Part shown: positions 20,619 through 32,470 of the stretch, one piece after another
How positions within the stretch are numbered: the stretch's first letter is position 1
How the letters are laid out: each line of letters begins with the position of its first letter
NCBI GenBank assembly: GCA_022478985.1
Contig: JAKSZP010017446.1
Coordinates: forward strand, 1-64,000
DNA length: 64,000 nt
Direction of reading: 5' to 3'
Source of the DNA: Massospora cicadina
Taxonomy: Eukaryota; Entomophthoromycota; Entomophthoromycetes; Entomophthorales; Entomophthoraceae
Translations under genes and position numbers: made by a program
Notes under the pieces: model-generated
Told to the model about the DNA's origin: nothing
Seen by the model: only the letters and a program-made list of their open reading frames with translations
The model's database searches: none

Positions 20619-21349
20619 TCACAGGTATAACCATTGGCAACTCCGCAGAGTCAGGTTTCCAAAGGGAGACAGCCATAGTGATGCAACATTTGGTGGCGGG
20701 GAAGCTTGGCTCATCGCTCCTTGTGTAGGATCAAGCTCATATATCTCCACCACCTCTAACAAGGCCTCCTTTATATCGTGTACATTTTTGAAAGTGCGCT
20801 TTATGGAAGTGAGATGCATGGCTAACGCAGGATAGGCCACCAAGCCAGCCAAGATAGCTGCAATAGCATCATCTAGGGGTAGCATTTTAGCAAGCAATAA
20901 GGGTTGCGCTTTCATGTAAAAGCGTTCAACAAAGGAGGCGATTGATTCACCCTGTGATAGGCTAAGGCACATGAGGGCCTGTTTCTGCCTTTTCAAACTT
21001 TGTAATGAGCCGAACTCTTCAGTTAGGGCTTACTTCACCTCCGCCCAGGTGCTAAGGGTAGCCATTTGTGGAACTATGATATATTGGGCGCCACAACTCA
21101 AGCAAGGAAGGAGGTGCTTAATTTTAAGATGATCCGTTGCCCCTTCCATAGCAACTTCATACATAAAGAGGAAAACAGAAACACTTTCCTCACCCATAGT
21201 GAACTTATCCCTAAAAGGGGTTTGTAAATGGGAGGAGAGGCCCCATAAAGGCCTGGTGAAGAGGGCTGCTCAAGCCTTTTGAAGTGAGACAAAGCACTGG
21301 CTAGTTGCTGCTCCAAGGCAGTCAGCCTTGGTTCCGAGTTAGTTGTCAT
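20619..21349 (-). pseudogene. gag: Gag N-terminal and capsid region (Ty3-A)
   Basis: Starts MTTNSEPRLTALEQQLASAL, a short amphipathic coiled-coil-like helix, 52 bp inside the LTR. After a frame change near 21150-21230 the capsid continues (PCLSCGAQ, TLSTWAEVK, EEFGSLQSLKRQKQAL), then 20619-20996 is open: LSQGESIASFVERFYMKAQP, MLPLDDAIAAILAGL and FKNVHDIKEALLEVVE. The same blocks occur in Ty3-4 gag. Confidence 0.75.
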
Positions 21350-21380
21350 TTTTTAAAAAGAGTTTGGTGGTATACAGGCA

Positions 21381-21398
21381 CCCCTGTAGAGAGCATCA
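21381..21398 (-). promoter_or_regulatory. Primer binding site of Ty3-A
   Basis: On the minus strand TGATGCTCTCTACAGGGG, two bases inside the 5' LTR. Ty3-4 has the same 2-nt spacer and a related site. The priming tRNA is not identified. Confidence 0.65.
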
Positions 21399-21400
21399 CT

Positions 21401-22003
21401 TGTTGGACTTTTGGAGATTTTTAGCTCGCTGGTGCTTATAAGCCTAAAAATCCAACAACTGAAAGAGAGAACCACTTAAAATAAAAAGGTTAAATAAACA
21501 GTAAAACTTATTAATTTGAGCTTTTTTGTGCATATTTTGATAGCCGCGGGGGTTTAGGAAAGATCCCTATTTTTTCATTAATAATTCATATTTAGCATGT
21601 TAGAGTTCGAGGTTTGAATTGCTTAGCACATTCCAAATTAGGATATATGTGAGAATGACCTATCAGGTCATTTTAAAATCACGTTAATTTAGGAAACGGC
21701 CAAAAGGGGCTGACAATAGAAAATTTGGCTCCATGAGGTAAGGCTTTCATCAATTTCACCCAATCACTGGGTGGGTAAATAATCTCACTCCATTGGTCCC
21801 CAGTTTTAGTAGGAAACTTAGGGCCCCAATTTATTGGGTTCCACCGAGAGTTGGCCAGGGTCTTTTGGCCAGTGGAATCGTTTTAAATAATAAAAATGAT
21901 AGTTGTATTCTCAGAAGCGGCTAAATGTCCAATGCTTCTCCAATTTCCCCCTGTTTGCCCCCTAATATTCTTACTTTGCAGCCTGGAAGGCAAATGTCCG
22001 ACA
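21401..22003 (-). repeat. 5' LTR of Ty3-A
   Basis: 603 bp, paired with 15644-16246, with TG...CA ends. Shared module at 21838-21879. It should hold the element promoter and poly(A) signals; AATAAA-like hexamers lie near 21494 and 21888, but I cannot place the start of transcription. Confidence 0.95.
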
Positions 22004-22094
22004 CCATTGAAGCAAGGCAGATTTTGAGAGTCCAGAAGGTCAAAACATCATATTCACTAATTTAGATGCTTGTAGCTTATGATGATGTTCTTTT
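22004..22094 (+). repeat. 3' LTR of Ty3-5, part 2
   Basis: Continuation of the LTR broken at 15643. It starts with the CCATT TSD copy and ends with the left TSD copy of LINE-1 (22078-22094). Confidence 0.7.
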
Positions 22095-22140
22095 TTTATT
22101 TAACCAAGGTAAGCCGACCAGGGGACAGACATTACCAAAT
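22095..22140 (-). repeat. LINE 3' tail (LINE-1 copy)
   Basis: On the minus strand it holds TTTGGTAATGTCTGTCCCC, TGGTCGGCTTACC and an A-rich end. The same tail ends LINE-2, elements A, B and C and the SINE at 35546. In LINEs such a tail is where the RT engages the RNA. Confidence 0.85.
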
Positions 22141-22409
22141 ATACGTGAAACTAAGAGAATAACCAACAAATATAAAAATTGGGCACCCCAGGGTACTCAA
22201 GTTACCCCTGTTGCCAGCGGGACTGCCAGGTATGGGGGGTTGGTGCGCTACTCCGTGGGGTTTCCCCTGCTATGGAGCAGGTGTGAAGGAAAGGGTCTGT
22301 GTGGAGGAACCAGAGTGGGAACCATGATTCTATGAGCGCTTTTTGTCTTGGTCTCATATATCCATAGAGCCAGGCTTGGAAGTGCTCTAGTAAGTGGACA
22401 TGGAATCTG

Positions 22410-25400
22410 TTAATAATCCCTTGAATGGTTGGGACTGTGCCCTTGAACGCATCTAATGAAATTGTGTGTATTGTCCACATTACAATGGGTATTATTAAGG
22501 AATGGAGGGTGGATGAAATTGGTGACTCGATCTGGAGCGCAAAGATGCTCTTTGATACTGAGAATTCCTGTAGTGGTTTGGATCTTAAGCAGGCGTGCGA
22601 CTTCCTGCCATATAGCTTTGGTTGGGGGGCATGTTTCTAGGCGGTGATGTAGGGATCCCTCCCCTCCACATACTGCACATGTTTTGTGGAGTGAGTTGGA
22701 ACATTCCGCCATCCTATAGGTCCTTCTCAGACAGCGCCAGGCGTTTGCTCTTATCCTTGGCTGTAGGAGCGGGTGATGAGTCATTTTCCACATTGCCTTC
22801 TGTGTGATTAAATCATAAGGAATGTCCAACATATCTAGGTATTCTATCCTAGCTATGTTTGGGGTTGTTGCGAGCATATCTTTCTGGGGGTGGTTTTTGG
22901 GTTTTTTAATTTTAATTGGGGGCTGGGTCTTCCCCTTCCCTGTATAGTACCCATGTTCTCTATGGTCCATCCCATATGGCGGATAGTTCAGAGGATATAT
23001 TTGAAATGAAGGGAGGTTCCATGCGGTCCCGTTGCAGTAGGGTGCTTGGCAAGGTATGAAAGTAGTCTGGGTGGACTATGTGGGTTTGTTAATTTGAGCG
23101 CCTGTGCAAAGTTAGTCCTTGCTGCTCTGGACCAATGTTGTTGCAGGAGGTCTGGAGCAAGGACTTCCTTTATCCATGTACCTAGGATGTGATTGACATG
23201 GCTTTCTAAATCTAATAGTCCCATGCCTCCGCTTGAGCGTGGGCCAAATAGTGTTTCCATCCGTATAGGAGGGTGAGAGCCAGGCCACAGCCATCCCTGA
23301 ATAAGCGCGCGGATTGTGGTTATAAAGGTAGGTGAGAAGGCGATTGCGTGGGCCTGGTACCACAGTATTGGGAGGATGAGCGAGTTAGCAACTGTAACTC
23401 ATCCTGTTAGTCCTGAGGTTCTTCCCTTGAGGGAGGTGAAACATTTGGATACCCGTTGTAACAGGTTACTTTCCATTGTCTCATTAACATATCCCCCTGA
23501 TTCTAGCCAGATTCCAAGGTGTCGGACAGGAGTGGTGGTGGGAGGTGTTGCAAAGGGTAAAATGATTGAATTTTTTCTTCGTGTGTTGGTATGAGGTTCT
23601 GATGTTGTGGCCAATTGTTTGTGTATTTGCCTAAGAGGATGATTTCTGTCTTCCTTTTGTTGAGCGATGCATTACTCACCTTGGAGTATTCCTCTAGATT
23701 GCATTCCAGCAGTCAGGCATCTTCATTGTTTGCTATACCTGCTACGCAGTCATCCAAAAAGGCCAGTATCTTGACTGTTAGTTGTCCTTGTGCGGTTATC
23801 CCTATGAGATGTGAGTCAGTTACTCGGAGGAGTGGGTCAAAGCTGAAATTGTATAGCAGTGGGCTGAGGGGATCCCCTTGTTTGAGCCCGCTGTGTGGTT
23901 TAATTTTGTTTGTTAGGAATCCAGGGCCGCATACAGCCATGGTTGCAAATTCTTTTAGGAGCATCTCCCATTTTATGAATCTTGGTGGGAGTTTAAAGGC
24001 ATGTAGACATTCTTTTAGGTATGGTCAGCTGACACGGGCATACGCCTTTTCCTGATCCAAGAAGATTAGGGCACCAGTTGCTTTGGATTGGCAAATATTT
24101 GCAACAGGGTGAATGTTGTTCCAGATTGAACGCCCTGGTATAAACCCAAACTGGTTGGGTGATAGGACGTCAGATGCAATTGCATCTAATCTGGCTGCTA
24201 AAATTTTTGTTAGAATTTTTGTATCAGTATTGGAGAGTGCAATTGGGCGCCTGTTGGCCAGATCCAACTTGTCACCCTTTTTATACAAGGTTATAAAAAA
24301 TAGGATTCATGTCCTACTGGTAATAGGCGTGTTTCCAACAAGCTCTGGTTCATAGATTTCAATAGGAGGGGGCAATTTGTTGAAATTATTTTTTGTAAAA
24401 TTTGTAGGGTATCCCATCAGGCCCTGGGCATTTCCTATGTGGTGCACCGCAAATTGTTTCCCAAAGCTCCTCCCATGTAATAAGAAATAGTATATTGTAA
24501 TTCAAGGGTGTACTTTGTATCTCGGCAGTTTGAATAAATTCTTTAATTTTTTGTGAATCTGTTGGCGTTTTACGATATATTTCAGTGTAATAGCGGTGTA
24601 CTTCCGCCTTGACCTCAGGGTCAGTTGCCATGGTGCTGTTGGTCTTGCGGACCTGTTTGCATGCGGGCTGGTTTCTGTGGGAGTGGAATTGGTGGAAAAA
24701 GTATGTTGAACAGGTTTCGCCTTCCTTTATGAACTTACCTTTGTTAGATACTTTGATTCTATGTCAGTGTTTGATGATGAGATTGTTAAGTTGGGCTGAA
24801 ATTTATGCCCATTTGCATCCCCAGTTAGGGCTATAGCCAGATCTCGGAGTATTTATTTCCAGGCGGTCTAGTTCCACCAAGGTACGCTTGATTGTGGCCG
24901 TGTCCGCAGTATACTTGCATGATGCAATATGTCAGGTTTTGTTAATTAAATCCTTTTAAAAATTTTCCCATGTTTCGATTAGATCCAAAATGAATGGGGC
25001 TGTGAATTCTGGGTTTGTAGCCTTGTTTTCGACCCAGTCAGATATCTCAAGGCAATTTTATATTTTCCAGGTGAAGCTTCTCCAAGGCAACACCTGTGTG
25101 TGGGATTGGGTTGGTGCTAACTGCACCGTAACTAATTGGTGGTCAGAAAAATTGATCTTTTTTGTTATAAATTTGGAGATTCTTGAGCGGTAGGATTGCG
25201 GGATAAGGATGTGGTCAATGTGACTCATCGATATGAGCGCTCCCTCATGTATGTTGGGCCTCATCATGTTGGGAAGGAGTGATGAATTGGGGAAAGAGCA
25301 TCCTGTAAGCCAAGAGATGCCTTCATTGTGCGATATTCAATGTGTCCAGGTGGGTATCTCCTGGGATTAGGCCATTGATCTGTATTGGGGTTACCTCAGC

Positions 25401-25802
25401 AGTTGAAATCGCCTAACATGATGGTATCTGGTGGGAGGGTAAGAGTAGAAATGTTTTAAAAAAATTGTTTTCTCTCAGTTGCAGTGCACGGTGCATAGAT
25501 ACGTGCTAACGAAATTATTTCCTCTTGGCATGTAATTGTTGCTACCAGGACTCAACCGTGCAAGTGTGATGATGAGTTTTTTTTTTAAATTTTTTGTTTT
25601 TTTGGACGATCACCCCACAATGAGACGTCCATACTGATTGTGATGGTGCGACCCTGATTGACCAGGATTCTTCTTCCCCTTGTAGACAGTGGGTTTCTTG
25701 GATGGCCAAGATGTCTACAAGAGGTTTTCGCAGGAATCCCAGCTTTTTGGCTTGGGACATATGAGCCCTAGCTCCCGCGATGTTTAGCGTCCCTATTGAC
25801 AC
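22410..25802 (-). pseudogene. LINE-1 ORF2 (endonuclease and reverse transcriptase)
   Basis: Apurinic-type endonuclease: TLNIAGARAH and DILAIQETHC (25542-25802), a GDFNC block near 25410 and HIDHILIP...FSDHQLV (25058-25267), giving the Asn, Glu, Asp-x-Asn and Ser-Asp-His motifs. RT: KCPGPDGIPYKFYKK (24386-24631), NRRPIALSNTDTKILTKIL, QFGFIPGRSI, FLDQEKAYARVS (24025-24288), then GLKQGDPLSPLLYN and AFLDDC (catalytic FADD position; 23713-23964). C-terminal: CAVCGGEGSLHHRLETC, a Cys/His finger (about 22660-22710). Stops and shifts separate the pieces. It nicks the target and reverse-transcribes the RNA in place. Confidence 0.92.
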
Positions 25803-26002
25803 TGAGGTGCCCGTGGCGCCTCAGGAGCAGTTGGGAGGGCCCTCTGGCCCTATCCCACCATAGCTCATTTTGGCCATGCTCCACGTCTGTACTCCAACTC
25901 TTTCACTACCATTGTTCGTTCCCTTGATCTAACCCAATGATTCAATGGAATTGCAGTTTTTTGCATTTGCATCAACTTATCCCGCACAGGTCTTATGTTG
26001 TT

Positions 26003-27059
26003 TTATGTGGATTTTTGATTGGATTTTATATTTTTGAGGTTTGACTTTGTTGAATTGTGCATCGCATTTTTGCCCAAATTGTGGTTGCATTGTTCCTCAG
26101 TATGTGCATGACTGATGTCACTTTGTGACTCAGTCCAGTTACTGTGAAAATTTTTGACCTGGGAATATTGTTCTGATTGGTTGGTTTGGTGAATCTCCGA
26201 AATATCCTCCCAAATTTGTCTGGGGTTAATGGCAGACTCCGCATGTGCCGCCACTTCAGCTGCTGCTTGCTTGTGGGCTTTTTGTGACGCTTTACGTTGT
26301 TTACTTGTAACTGGGTCCACGATGGAGTATAGTCCATATTCACCCCAGTGGAATGGGTGGTGACCATCAGTCATTTTGGCGAAGTTTTCATTATCTTCAT
26401 CCATAGCTTCCTCACAAAAATCATTTTCCATTAAGCCTCTTTCACAGGGCATGCATGTTCCTTGTGGCCCAGTGAGCCACAGGGGTTGCAAATGGGTGGT
26501 GCGCATTCTGGTGTAACTCAGAATGCAGCTGACTGGCCCCCATCTCCAAAGTGAAATTCTGCTGTGCGGGGAATTCTGGATAAGACCTCTTCCACTTCTG
26601 GGAAGGGGTTTATTACAGCGATAGCTTTGCCCATGCACAGGTTAGGCATTAAGCGAAATCACTGTAATTTGAGTTGTTGGATTTCTCCGTAGGCCACGAG
26701 ACCTTTGCAGAGCTCCTCCTCAATTACCTTATGAGGAAGGTTGGTGGGGAGCGAGTCAAAAGAGATGAACAAAGTTTTCGCTTTGTTCCATTTGGTGCGC
26801 ACGGTGCACACAATTTTTTGCCCTTGGGGAGGGCAATTTCCACACAGACTTTTGCTGTGGCATCAGCTTCATCGGCTGTTTCAAAACCAATATCAATCCA
26901 GCCGTGGCCCATGTTGTTGGTGGCTACGTACACCGCGTTAGGGAAAAGTGAGGGCTGTGCCTCACATGTTTTCTCCCACAGGGTCGGTGACTCATCCCCA
27001 AGGAAGAGTATGATCCCATGCTCCACCTTTGATAAGGGTTGGTTGAACTGAATGTACAT
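26003..27059 (-). pseudogene. LINE-1 ORF1 (RNA-binding protein)
   Basis: 26724-27059: HGIILFLGDESPTLWEKTCE, then GWIDIGFETADEADATAKV, a strand-and-helix pattern like an RNA-recognition motif, continuing across a frame change as LPHKVIEEELCKGLVAYGEI (near 26700). A CCHC knuckle follows (CNPCGSLGHKEHAC, 26449-26490, all ligands intact), then an acidic segment and a Lys/Ala-rich C terminus. ORF1 proteins coat LINE RNA. The first half is homologous to elements A, B and C. Confidence 0.8.
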
Positions 27060-27343
27060 ATATTATGCGTGCTTTACAGTGAATACCATAAACCCAGACA
27101 GTGTCTGAGTTTGCGATTTCTTTGCAGATTGGGTTCCTGGTCCCCCTCCAGGGCGTTTCTTTCCCTTAGTTGCACCGTTAAGTGCACCGCTCGCCGCGAC
27201 GCTTGCCCATGTTGTATTATTTTTGTTATTGAAGTCGCCCATCTTTACTGTGTGTGAATATACAAATCTGCTGTTTGAATCAAATCATAGTAAATAAAGT
27301 GGTTGTTATGAGAAAGAAAAAGACTTTATAATGATGTTCTTTT

Positions 27344-27519
27344 CTGATTCACTTTAAGCCTCAATACAATTTAAATACTAAGCAGCCTGATAATGAGGTG
27401 GTTTTCTTATTATCCCCATATTGCACTTAATAAAAACTTATAAAAATCAACCTTTTAGATTTGTTATCAGTTTTTTTATTTTTTATATAAAGTGATGTAA
27501 AGCCTCCCATATTTTAACA
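27344..27519 (+). repeat. 3' LTR of Ty3-5, part 3 (end tentative)
   Basis: Sequence resuming after LINE-1. Adding the three pieces (383 + 86 + about 176 bp) gives about 645 bp, a normal length for these LTRs. The end TTTTAACA near 27519 is a guess, because no other copy of this exact LTR is present. Confidence 0.4.
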
Positions 27520-27769
27520 ACAGCAGGAGCGTTTCAATACTCTCAACCCTGCTAATTGTTCAAATCTTGTACCCCAAGCACCGTGAGCATTAATAACACC
27601 TGGATTCCAAAAACCTTATTGATTTTAAGGCAGTCTAATATACTAGTGCAGATGTTAGAGCACTATTGACAGAAATCTTTGCTGTCATACTTAGGATCTA
27701 AGTAATGAGAAGTGATGCTACTAGTAATATAAGGAATATATTAATATCTTATATACAAGAGTTCAATAA
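27520..27769. other. No gene recognised
   Basis: AT-rich flank between the Ty3-5 LTR and element A; nothing identifiable. Confidence 0.5.
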
Positions 27770-29690
27770 TTACATTTCTAACTGGGGCAGGATGTCCAGG
27801 GGCTGTACAATACCAAAACTGAAACTCCAAATCTAAAAAACCAAAAAAAACCATGAACTGACTGCCCTTCTTTGAGCAGCGGAAAGCACAAAAGAAACAA
27901 GAAAATAACCTACCAGGTGGCACACTGGTGAGCCACTTATCTCATCATGGCGGAGGGGGAGGGGGGATCAGGTGGTCAATTAGCTCAGCATTGTAGAGGT
28001 GTATCAGTTCTGAGAGCAAGGGGTTGGGACATCCATGGATTGAGGGTCGAGGTGTAGTAAATAGTTGTTGAGATTGACAATTTGTGCCTGAAAAAAGCCT
28101 TATGAGTTTGGCAACATAGTATTCAGCCTGGATGTGGGTATTGAGAAGTTGTTCTAATTCCGTGGTATTGGCTCTTGTGGTGCATGTGGATGGGTAATAA
28201 TCTACCAGTTCAGTGACATGCTTGACAGCGGTGGTGACAGTTTCATAGAGGCGTTGGATTTCCTCTTTTGTGGTAGGAGGAAAATTGGAGAGGCTCAAGG
28301 GGGCGCAACCCTTTATTAAATTCTGCAACGGATTTTGCACTCAATTTGCAAAAATTGGGGATTGTTGGGTGAGCCCACTGCAACCTTGGCAAGCTAGTAG
28401 TTGTTTATGAAAAGGTAGCATAGTGTTTGGGGACATATTGGTTGGTCAGGGCTGGGGCATCAAAGTCTGAATTCAGATAAGGTATTAGATTAATTGGATA
28501 ACCCAGTGGTGGGACAAAATAACCAGATTCGGTTACTTCATTCAATAAGTTCCAGTAATTTTGGTTGATTTGGGAATAATCGATGGTAGGTTACTTTGGT
28601 TGAGTTGGTTTTGCAGTGGAGATTCTCTGGATTGAACATGTGTCCAAACCTGCTCCCAATTGGTTAACCTGGGTGTGAATTGGCAAGCTTGGGTTTGGCC
28701 AGTTTGGATTTGGCTGGCTTAGATTTATGTGGCTCAATTTTGTTGCTGATTATTAAGCACTCAACCTGGGGGTGGGGGAAGCCAAAATCCCCACTTGAAC
28801 GCTGTTGGTGTGGCCTCATGGGTGGAGTTGGCCATGTTTGCAGGATTTGAATTATATCAACATGTTTTTTGTGTGGTCCAATTTATGGCAAAGAGGACAT
28901 ACTGTGCAACTGTTGTTAGTGTGAGTCCAAAAGAAATGACCAGGTGCAGATGGTATATAGGCATGCGGTGGTATTTTCTAAGCCATATTCAGCTGGTGGG
29001 GGGTAATGGTGACCATTGCCAGTGGTGCCATGAGGCGTTCAGCACCACTTGGGACAATGAAATGGAGGATAGGGTTTTCTCCATAAGTGGACTGCCCCAA
29101 CATCAACTCCTCATAAAGTGTTTGAGGGGGAAGGTGTGAGGGGAGGTTTGCAAAGGTCATCATGAGTGTGGTATCATCTGGGAGAGGTGTTTGGGTGGTT
29201 TTAATGGGGGTGTTTTTGTATATTAAGGGCGTAGCTGCTGAAGCGGCTTTGTACTCTTCAGTGGGGAATCCAATATTGAGATAGCCCCTGTAAGGGTGGA
29301 AGTTGATAAACCCTGATGATGCAAAGGTGACCATTGCCAGCTCAATTATTGCTTTGTTGGTGTTTAAGAAGAGACGTATATACTCAATGCAGAGGCAAAA
29401 GTGAATATTGGATCAGGGTAGGGCTAGGGGGTGGGGGCGGGTTGGGTGGTCTCATGTTAGGTGCAGTGCTAGGTCCCTTGGAGGAACATAGCAGCTGGAT
29501 GTATCTGGTAAGCTGGACAAGCCAGTCTGAACATGTTTTCCTGATGGGGGTAAATGCTAGTGGGTGGAGCACCGCTGCCCCATACTGGGGCAGCAGGTAG
29601 TAGATCTGAGGACAAATTTGGAAATTTGTGCTGTGAGGCGGTGGTGGAAAATTGACTTTTTCTCAAAAATCGCTCAAGATTCAGCTAAAA
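27770..29690 (-). mobile_element. Element A: ORF1-only LINE derivative, minus strand
   Basis: About 1.9 kb. The 3' end (27770-27830) is a diverged copy of the LINE tail (TTTTGGTATTGTACAGCCCC on the minus strand). The 5' end aligns with elements B and C. It encodes ORF1-like protein but no endonuclease or RT. A TSD could not be fixed by eye. Confidence 0.7.
27945..29666 (-). pseudogene. ORF1-like protein (element A)
   Basis: N-terminal module (29469-29666): LLPAAPVWGSGAPPTSIY, shared with B and C. RRM-like module (28978-29334): GYLNIGFPTEEYKAASAATP and TFANLPSHLPPQTLYEELML, homologous to LINE-1 ORF1 (GWIDIGFETADEADATAKV, LPHKVIEEELCKGL). C-terminal helical region (27945-28340): KEEIQRLYETVTTAVKHVTE, ending in a Pro run. 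Several frame breaks. No CCHC knuckle seen, unlike LINE-1 ORF1. Confidence 0.65.
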
Positions 29691-30627
29691 TTAGATTAAA
29701 AAATATCAAATTTATTCTAATATCTTAGTGCTTTTACTCCAGCTTATTGATTAAATTTTATGAAAATTGTTATTTAACAGTTTATTGCATAGAGATCAAT
29801 AGTTATAGAACTTATGAAAAGGATTGGTTTTACATTGATTTTTAAGAAACATTAACTTTAAAAATGCTAAAGCTGGCTGAATAAAATCATTTTAGACTAA
29901 AATAAGACTCAGCTGGGTAACCCTTGTTAGGTTTAAGGCCTGAATAATATATAAATTTACTAATTTCAACTATTTAAGAATTCTTACAAATAAGATATTC
30001 TACATCAAGTAATAATTTAGCCATGAGAATCTTTTTTAATTTGAGGTATACAATCAAGGTTTGATACCTTATTCTCTACATAGTGCATATCTAGTTTATT
30101 ATTGGTTGATATAAAGTTTATATATTAATTTTACAATCATATATTGACCTAGATACCAGGGAATAAAAATAGATGTATAATAATATACACTTTACAGTAA
30201 TATCTATTTTGATTTATATGTGTAAAAAGTATTTAATATAATATATATTTTTATCTAATAAAAATTATTAACATTAAGTGCTATACCATCAATTCCAGGC
30301 CTGCCATAATGGATGATGTATAAAATATATAGCACATGTGTTCCACCATTTATATGCGCTCAAAGTTATACTAAAATTAAAATATCATTTTAACTTAGGT
30401 TAGAGTTGCTTTTTTGAGAGATTAAATCAAGAGATTATATAAGGGAAACAAAACATACTAGATGTGTCTAAAGTTTTCTAATATAAAATTTGTCATTCTA
30501 ACGTCAATATTTCTATGCTAGTTTCTCACTATTTTAGTAATTGCTTTTTAGTATTGTTAAATCTAATTATTTATCTTAGATTATGTAAGGTTGAAAATTA
30601 CACTTAAATAATTTGCGTTTATTTTAG
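29691..30627. other. AT-rich spacer, no gene
   Basis: Very AT-rich, stop codons dense in all frames, no element boundary recognised. Confidence 0.6.
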
Positions 30628-32470
30628 ATATGCTGACCAAGGGATGGACATTACCAATGCTCAAACAAAATAAAATTTAAGTAAATTAAAATAAAATAAA
30701 ATGAGAAAGACAGATCCACTCAAACCAATGTTAAATCAAAGCAAAACACATCAACCAAATTGAAAGTGGAAATTGCTATACAACCATGGTGATGGGTGAA
30801 GGAAGATTGAGAGACTCATTTTCCTTATCTGGTAGGGACATGTAACAGCACAAAGCTGAGAACAAAGTGTGGGCGTATCAGGGAAATGGTGGTTGAGATA
30901 ACAGAGAGGTGCTTGCAACTCAATATGTGCAATGAAGAGGGTGGAAAAGTAGGTTGTAAGGGCTTTCTCAGCCTCAAGGCGTACTTTAGGTAAGGTGGCG
31001 ATTGGTGCAAGGTTGTTGTGGATAATGTGGATCTTTGGACCAAACTTTGCGACCACTGCATCTTTTTGAACTGCTGAATTGACTACCTGATAGTAGAGGA
31101 GATGTTCTTTTTTATGTTTTAGGAGCATGATACTAGGGAGGATAGAAGGTGGCAGGCCTGTAACCAGTACAGCAACTGATTTTGCAACAGCTTTACAGGT
31201 TGGGCGACATTCAGGGGAGGCAACTGTCTCTTCAGCTATTTGATGGTCAATTTTGAATGGGTTGGCATCAGTGCACGGCACAAAATGTCACTTTGTTAAT
31301 TGGGCCGCATATTCAGTATTGAGGTAAACTTTGAATGGAGGGGTCACAGCACATTTAGATTTAGGGATAAGCTCACCTGATTCATCTACCTAAACCAAGT
31401 AATCACATGAATTTTTGTTGAATTTGATTGGGTTATTTGCATATGGGTGATCTGTGGTGAGTGGCTTGGAGGATGGTTTAGAATTTACTATTGTCCATTC
31501 TGGCTCCCAACTGGTGGGTTCAGGAGAAAAGGTTTGTTAAGGTAAATTTTGGTGGGTTAATTCAGTTTTTGCTGTAGCTACCACCTTGGGAGAGGGGAAG
31601 AATAGTGACCCATTCAAAAAGCGTAGTTGGATTGGCTATGAGTTCATCATGCAAAGAGTCAGCTGTGGGGGCTGCAGCTCAGGAGGTGGGGGCATTGCCA
31701 TTTTGAATGATCCAGTTTGAAACAGATATGGAATATGGTTTGCCCTCCATCCACCTAAGCCCAAAAAGGATTGGTCCAGGCAGAGGGGATAATGGTGCGA
31801 GGGGAATGAGAGGGCAACTTCTGTTGATACTGAATAAATAGTTGCAAAGGCGCGGGGGCCTGCAAAGTGGGTGGCTCCATTAGTAACCATAAAATGTATT
31901 ATGGGATCGAAATTATATTCCTTTAATTCAGCAATAATTATATTAATTTAATTTCAGGTGGTAGGTGGGTAGGGAGGCCCGCGAACTGAACCACAAGAGT
32001 GGTATCTGTGGGCAATTGGGTACAAGTAGTTGGGAGGGGTGTCATGGAACACCAGGGGGATGGTAGCTGCTATGGCAGCATCAGCTTCTCTTAAGAAGCT
32101 GAGATCAGAATACTCCTTGAAAGGTGGAAGCAATGAAGCATACAGGAAGCTTAAAAGTCTGGTCTAATTTGATAAAGGCTTTATCTGAGTAGGGGAACAA
32201 CTTACCATATTAAACTAAAGGCCAAATTGCATGTTGCTCCAGGGGAGCATAAGGGGCAACGTGGCACCGCCTAGGTTTGGGCGAGATGTAAGGCAAGTAC
32301 TTAGGCAGAACATAGCGTCCTGAAGAATTTGGAGGACTAGCTGAGCTAGCCATAGCACGTTTTGGCAATGGCCAAGAAACACTAGGAGGTGGCGTACCAC
32401 AGCCCCACATGGGGGCAGTGGGCATTAATTGCATTGACATAGGTAACTTGAATAGGGCAATGTAAAGAAG
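30628..32470 (-). mobile_element. Element B: ORF1-only LINE derivative, minus strand
   Basis: About 1.85 kb with the LINE tail at 30628-30665 (minus strand TTGGTAATGTCCATCCC, then TTGGTCAGC). Imperfect TSD candidates TTAAATAATTT (near 30609) and TTAAATAAATTT (near 32480) flank it. The length and both ends agree with A and C. Confidence 0.72.
30751..32440 (-). pseudogene. ORF1-like protein (element B)
   Basis: The N-terminal module at 32210-32440 reads MPTAPMWGCGTPPPSVSWPL and SSGRYVLPKYLPYISPK, parallel to element C (SAPMRGSGETPPSIF, SSGKFIPPKDL). The RRM-like module near 31980-32100 is frame-shifted (LSFLREADAAIAATIPLVFH). 31636-31890 and 30751-31281 continue as a Pro/hydrophobic-rich C-terminal region (AVLVTGLPPSILPSIML, RLEAEKALTTYFSTL). 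No RT or endonuclease. Confidence 0.65.

Larger units (their letters stand above)
15644..22003 (-). mobile_element. Ty3-A: complete Ty3/gypsy element, minus strand
   Basis: Bounded by two 603-bp LTRs and a perfect 5-bp TSD CCATT (15639-15643 and 22004-22008). On the minus strand the order is 5' LTR, primer site, gag, protease, dUTPase-like, RT, RNase H, H2C2, integrase, polypurine tract, 3' LTR. It is the best-preserved Ty3 element here, with only a handful of stops and frameshifts in pol. It sits inside the 3' LTR of Ty3-5, so it is younger than that element. Confidence 0.95.
22095..27326 (-). mobile_element. LINE-1: L1-like non-LTR retrotransposon, minus strand
   Basis: About 5.2 kb bounded by a 17-bp TSD with one mismatch (TATGATGATGTTCTTTT at 22078-22094, TATAATGATGTTCTTTT at 27327-27343). 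On the minus strand the order is 5' end, ORF1 (RRM-like and CCHC), ORF2 (endonuclease, RT, C-terminal zinc region), 3' tail. The tail (22095-22140) carries GGTAATGTCTGTCCCCTGG and TAAATAAA-like A/T. The TSD and the alignable 5' end of LINE-2 suggest a full-length copy. Confidence 0.93.

Noticed and set aside
23615..24055. 146-codon plus-strand frame
   Set aside because: Antisense to clear RT motifs of LINE-1 (GLKQGDPLSPLL, FLDDC).
26674..27051. 125-codon plus-strand frame
   Set aside because: Antisense shadow of LINE-1 ORF1.
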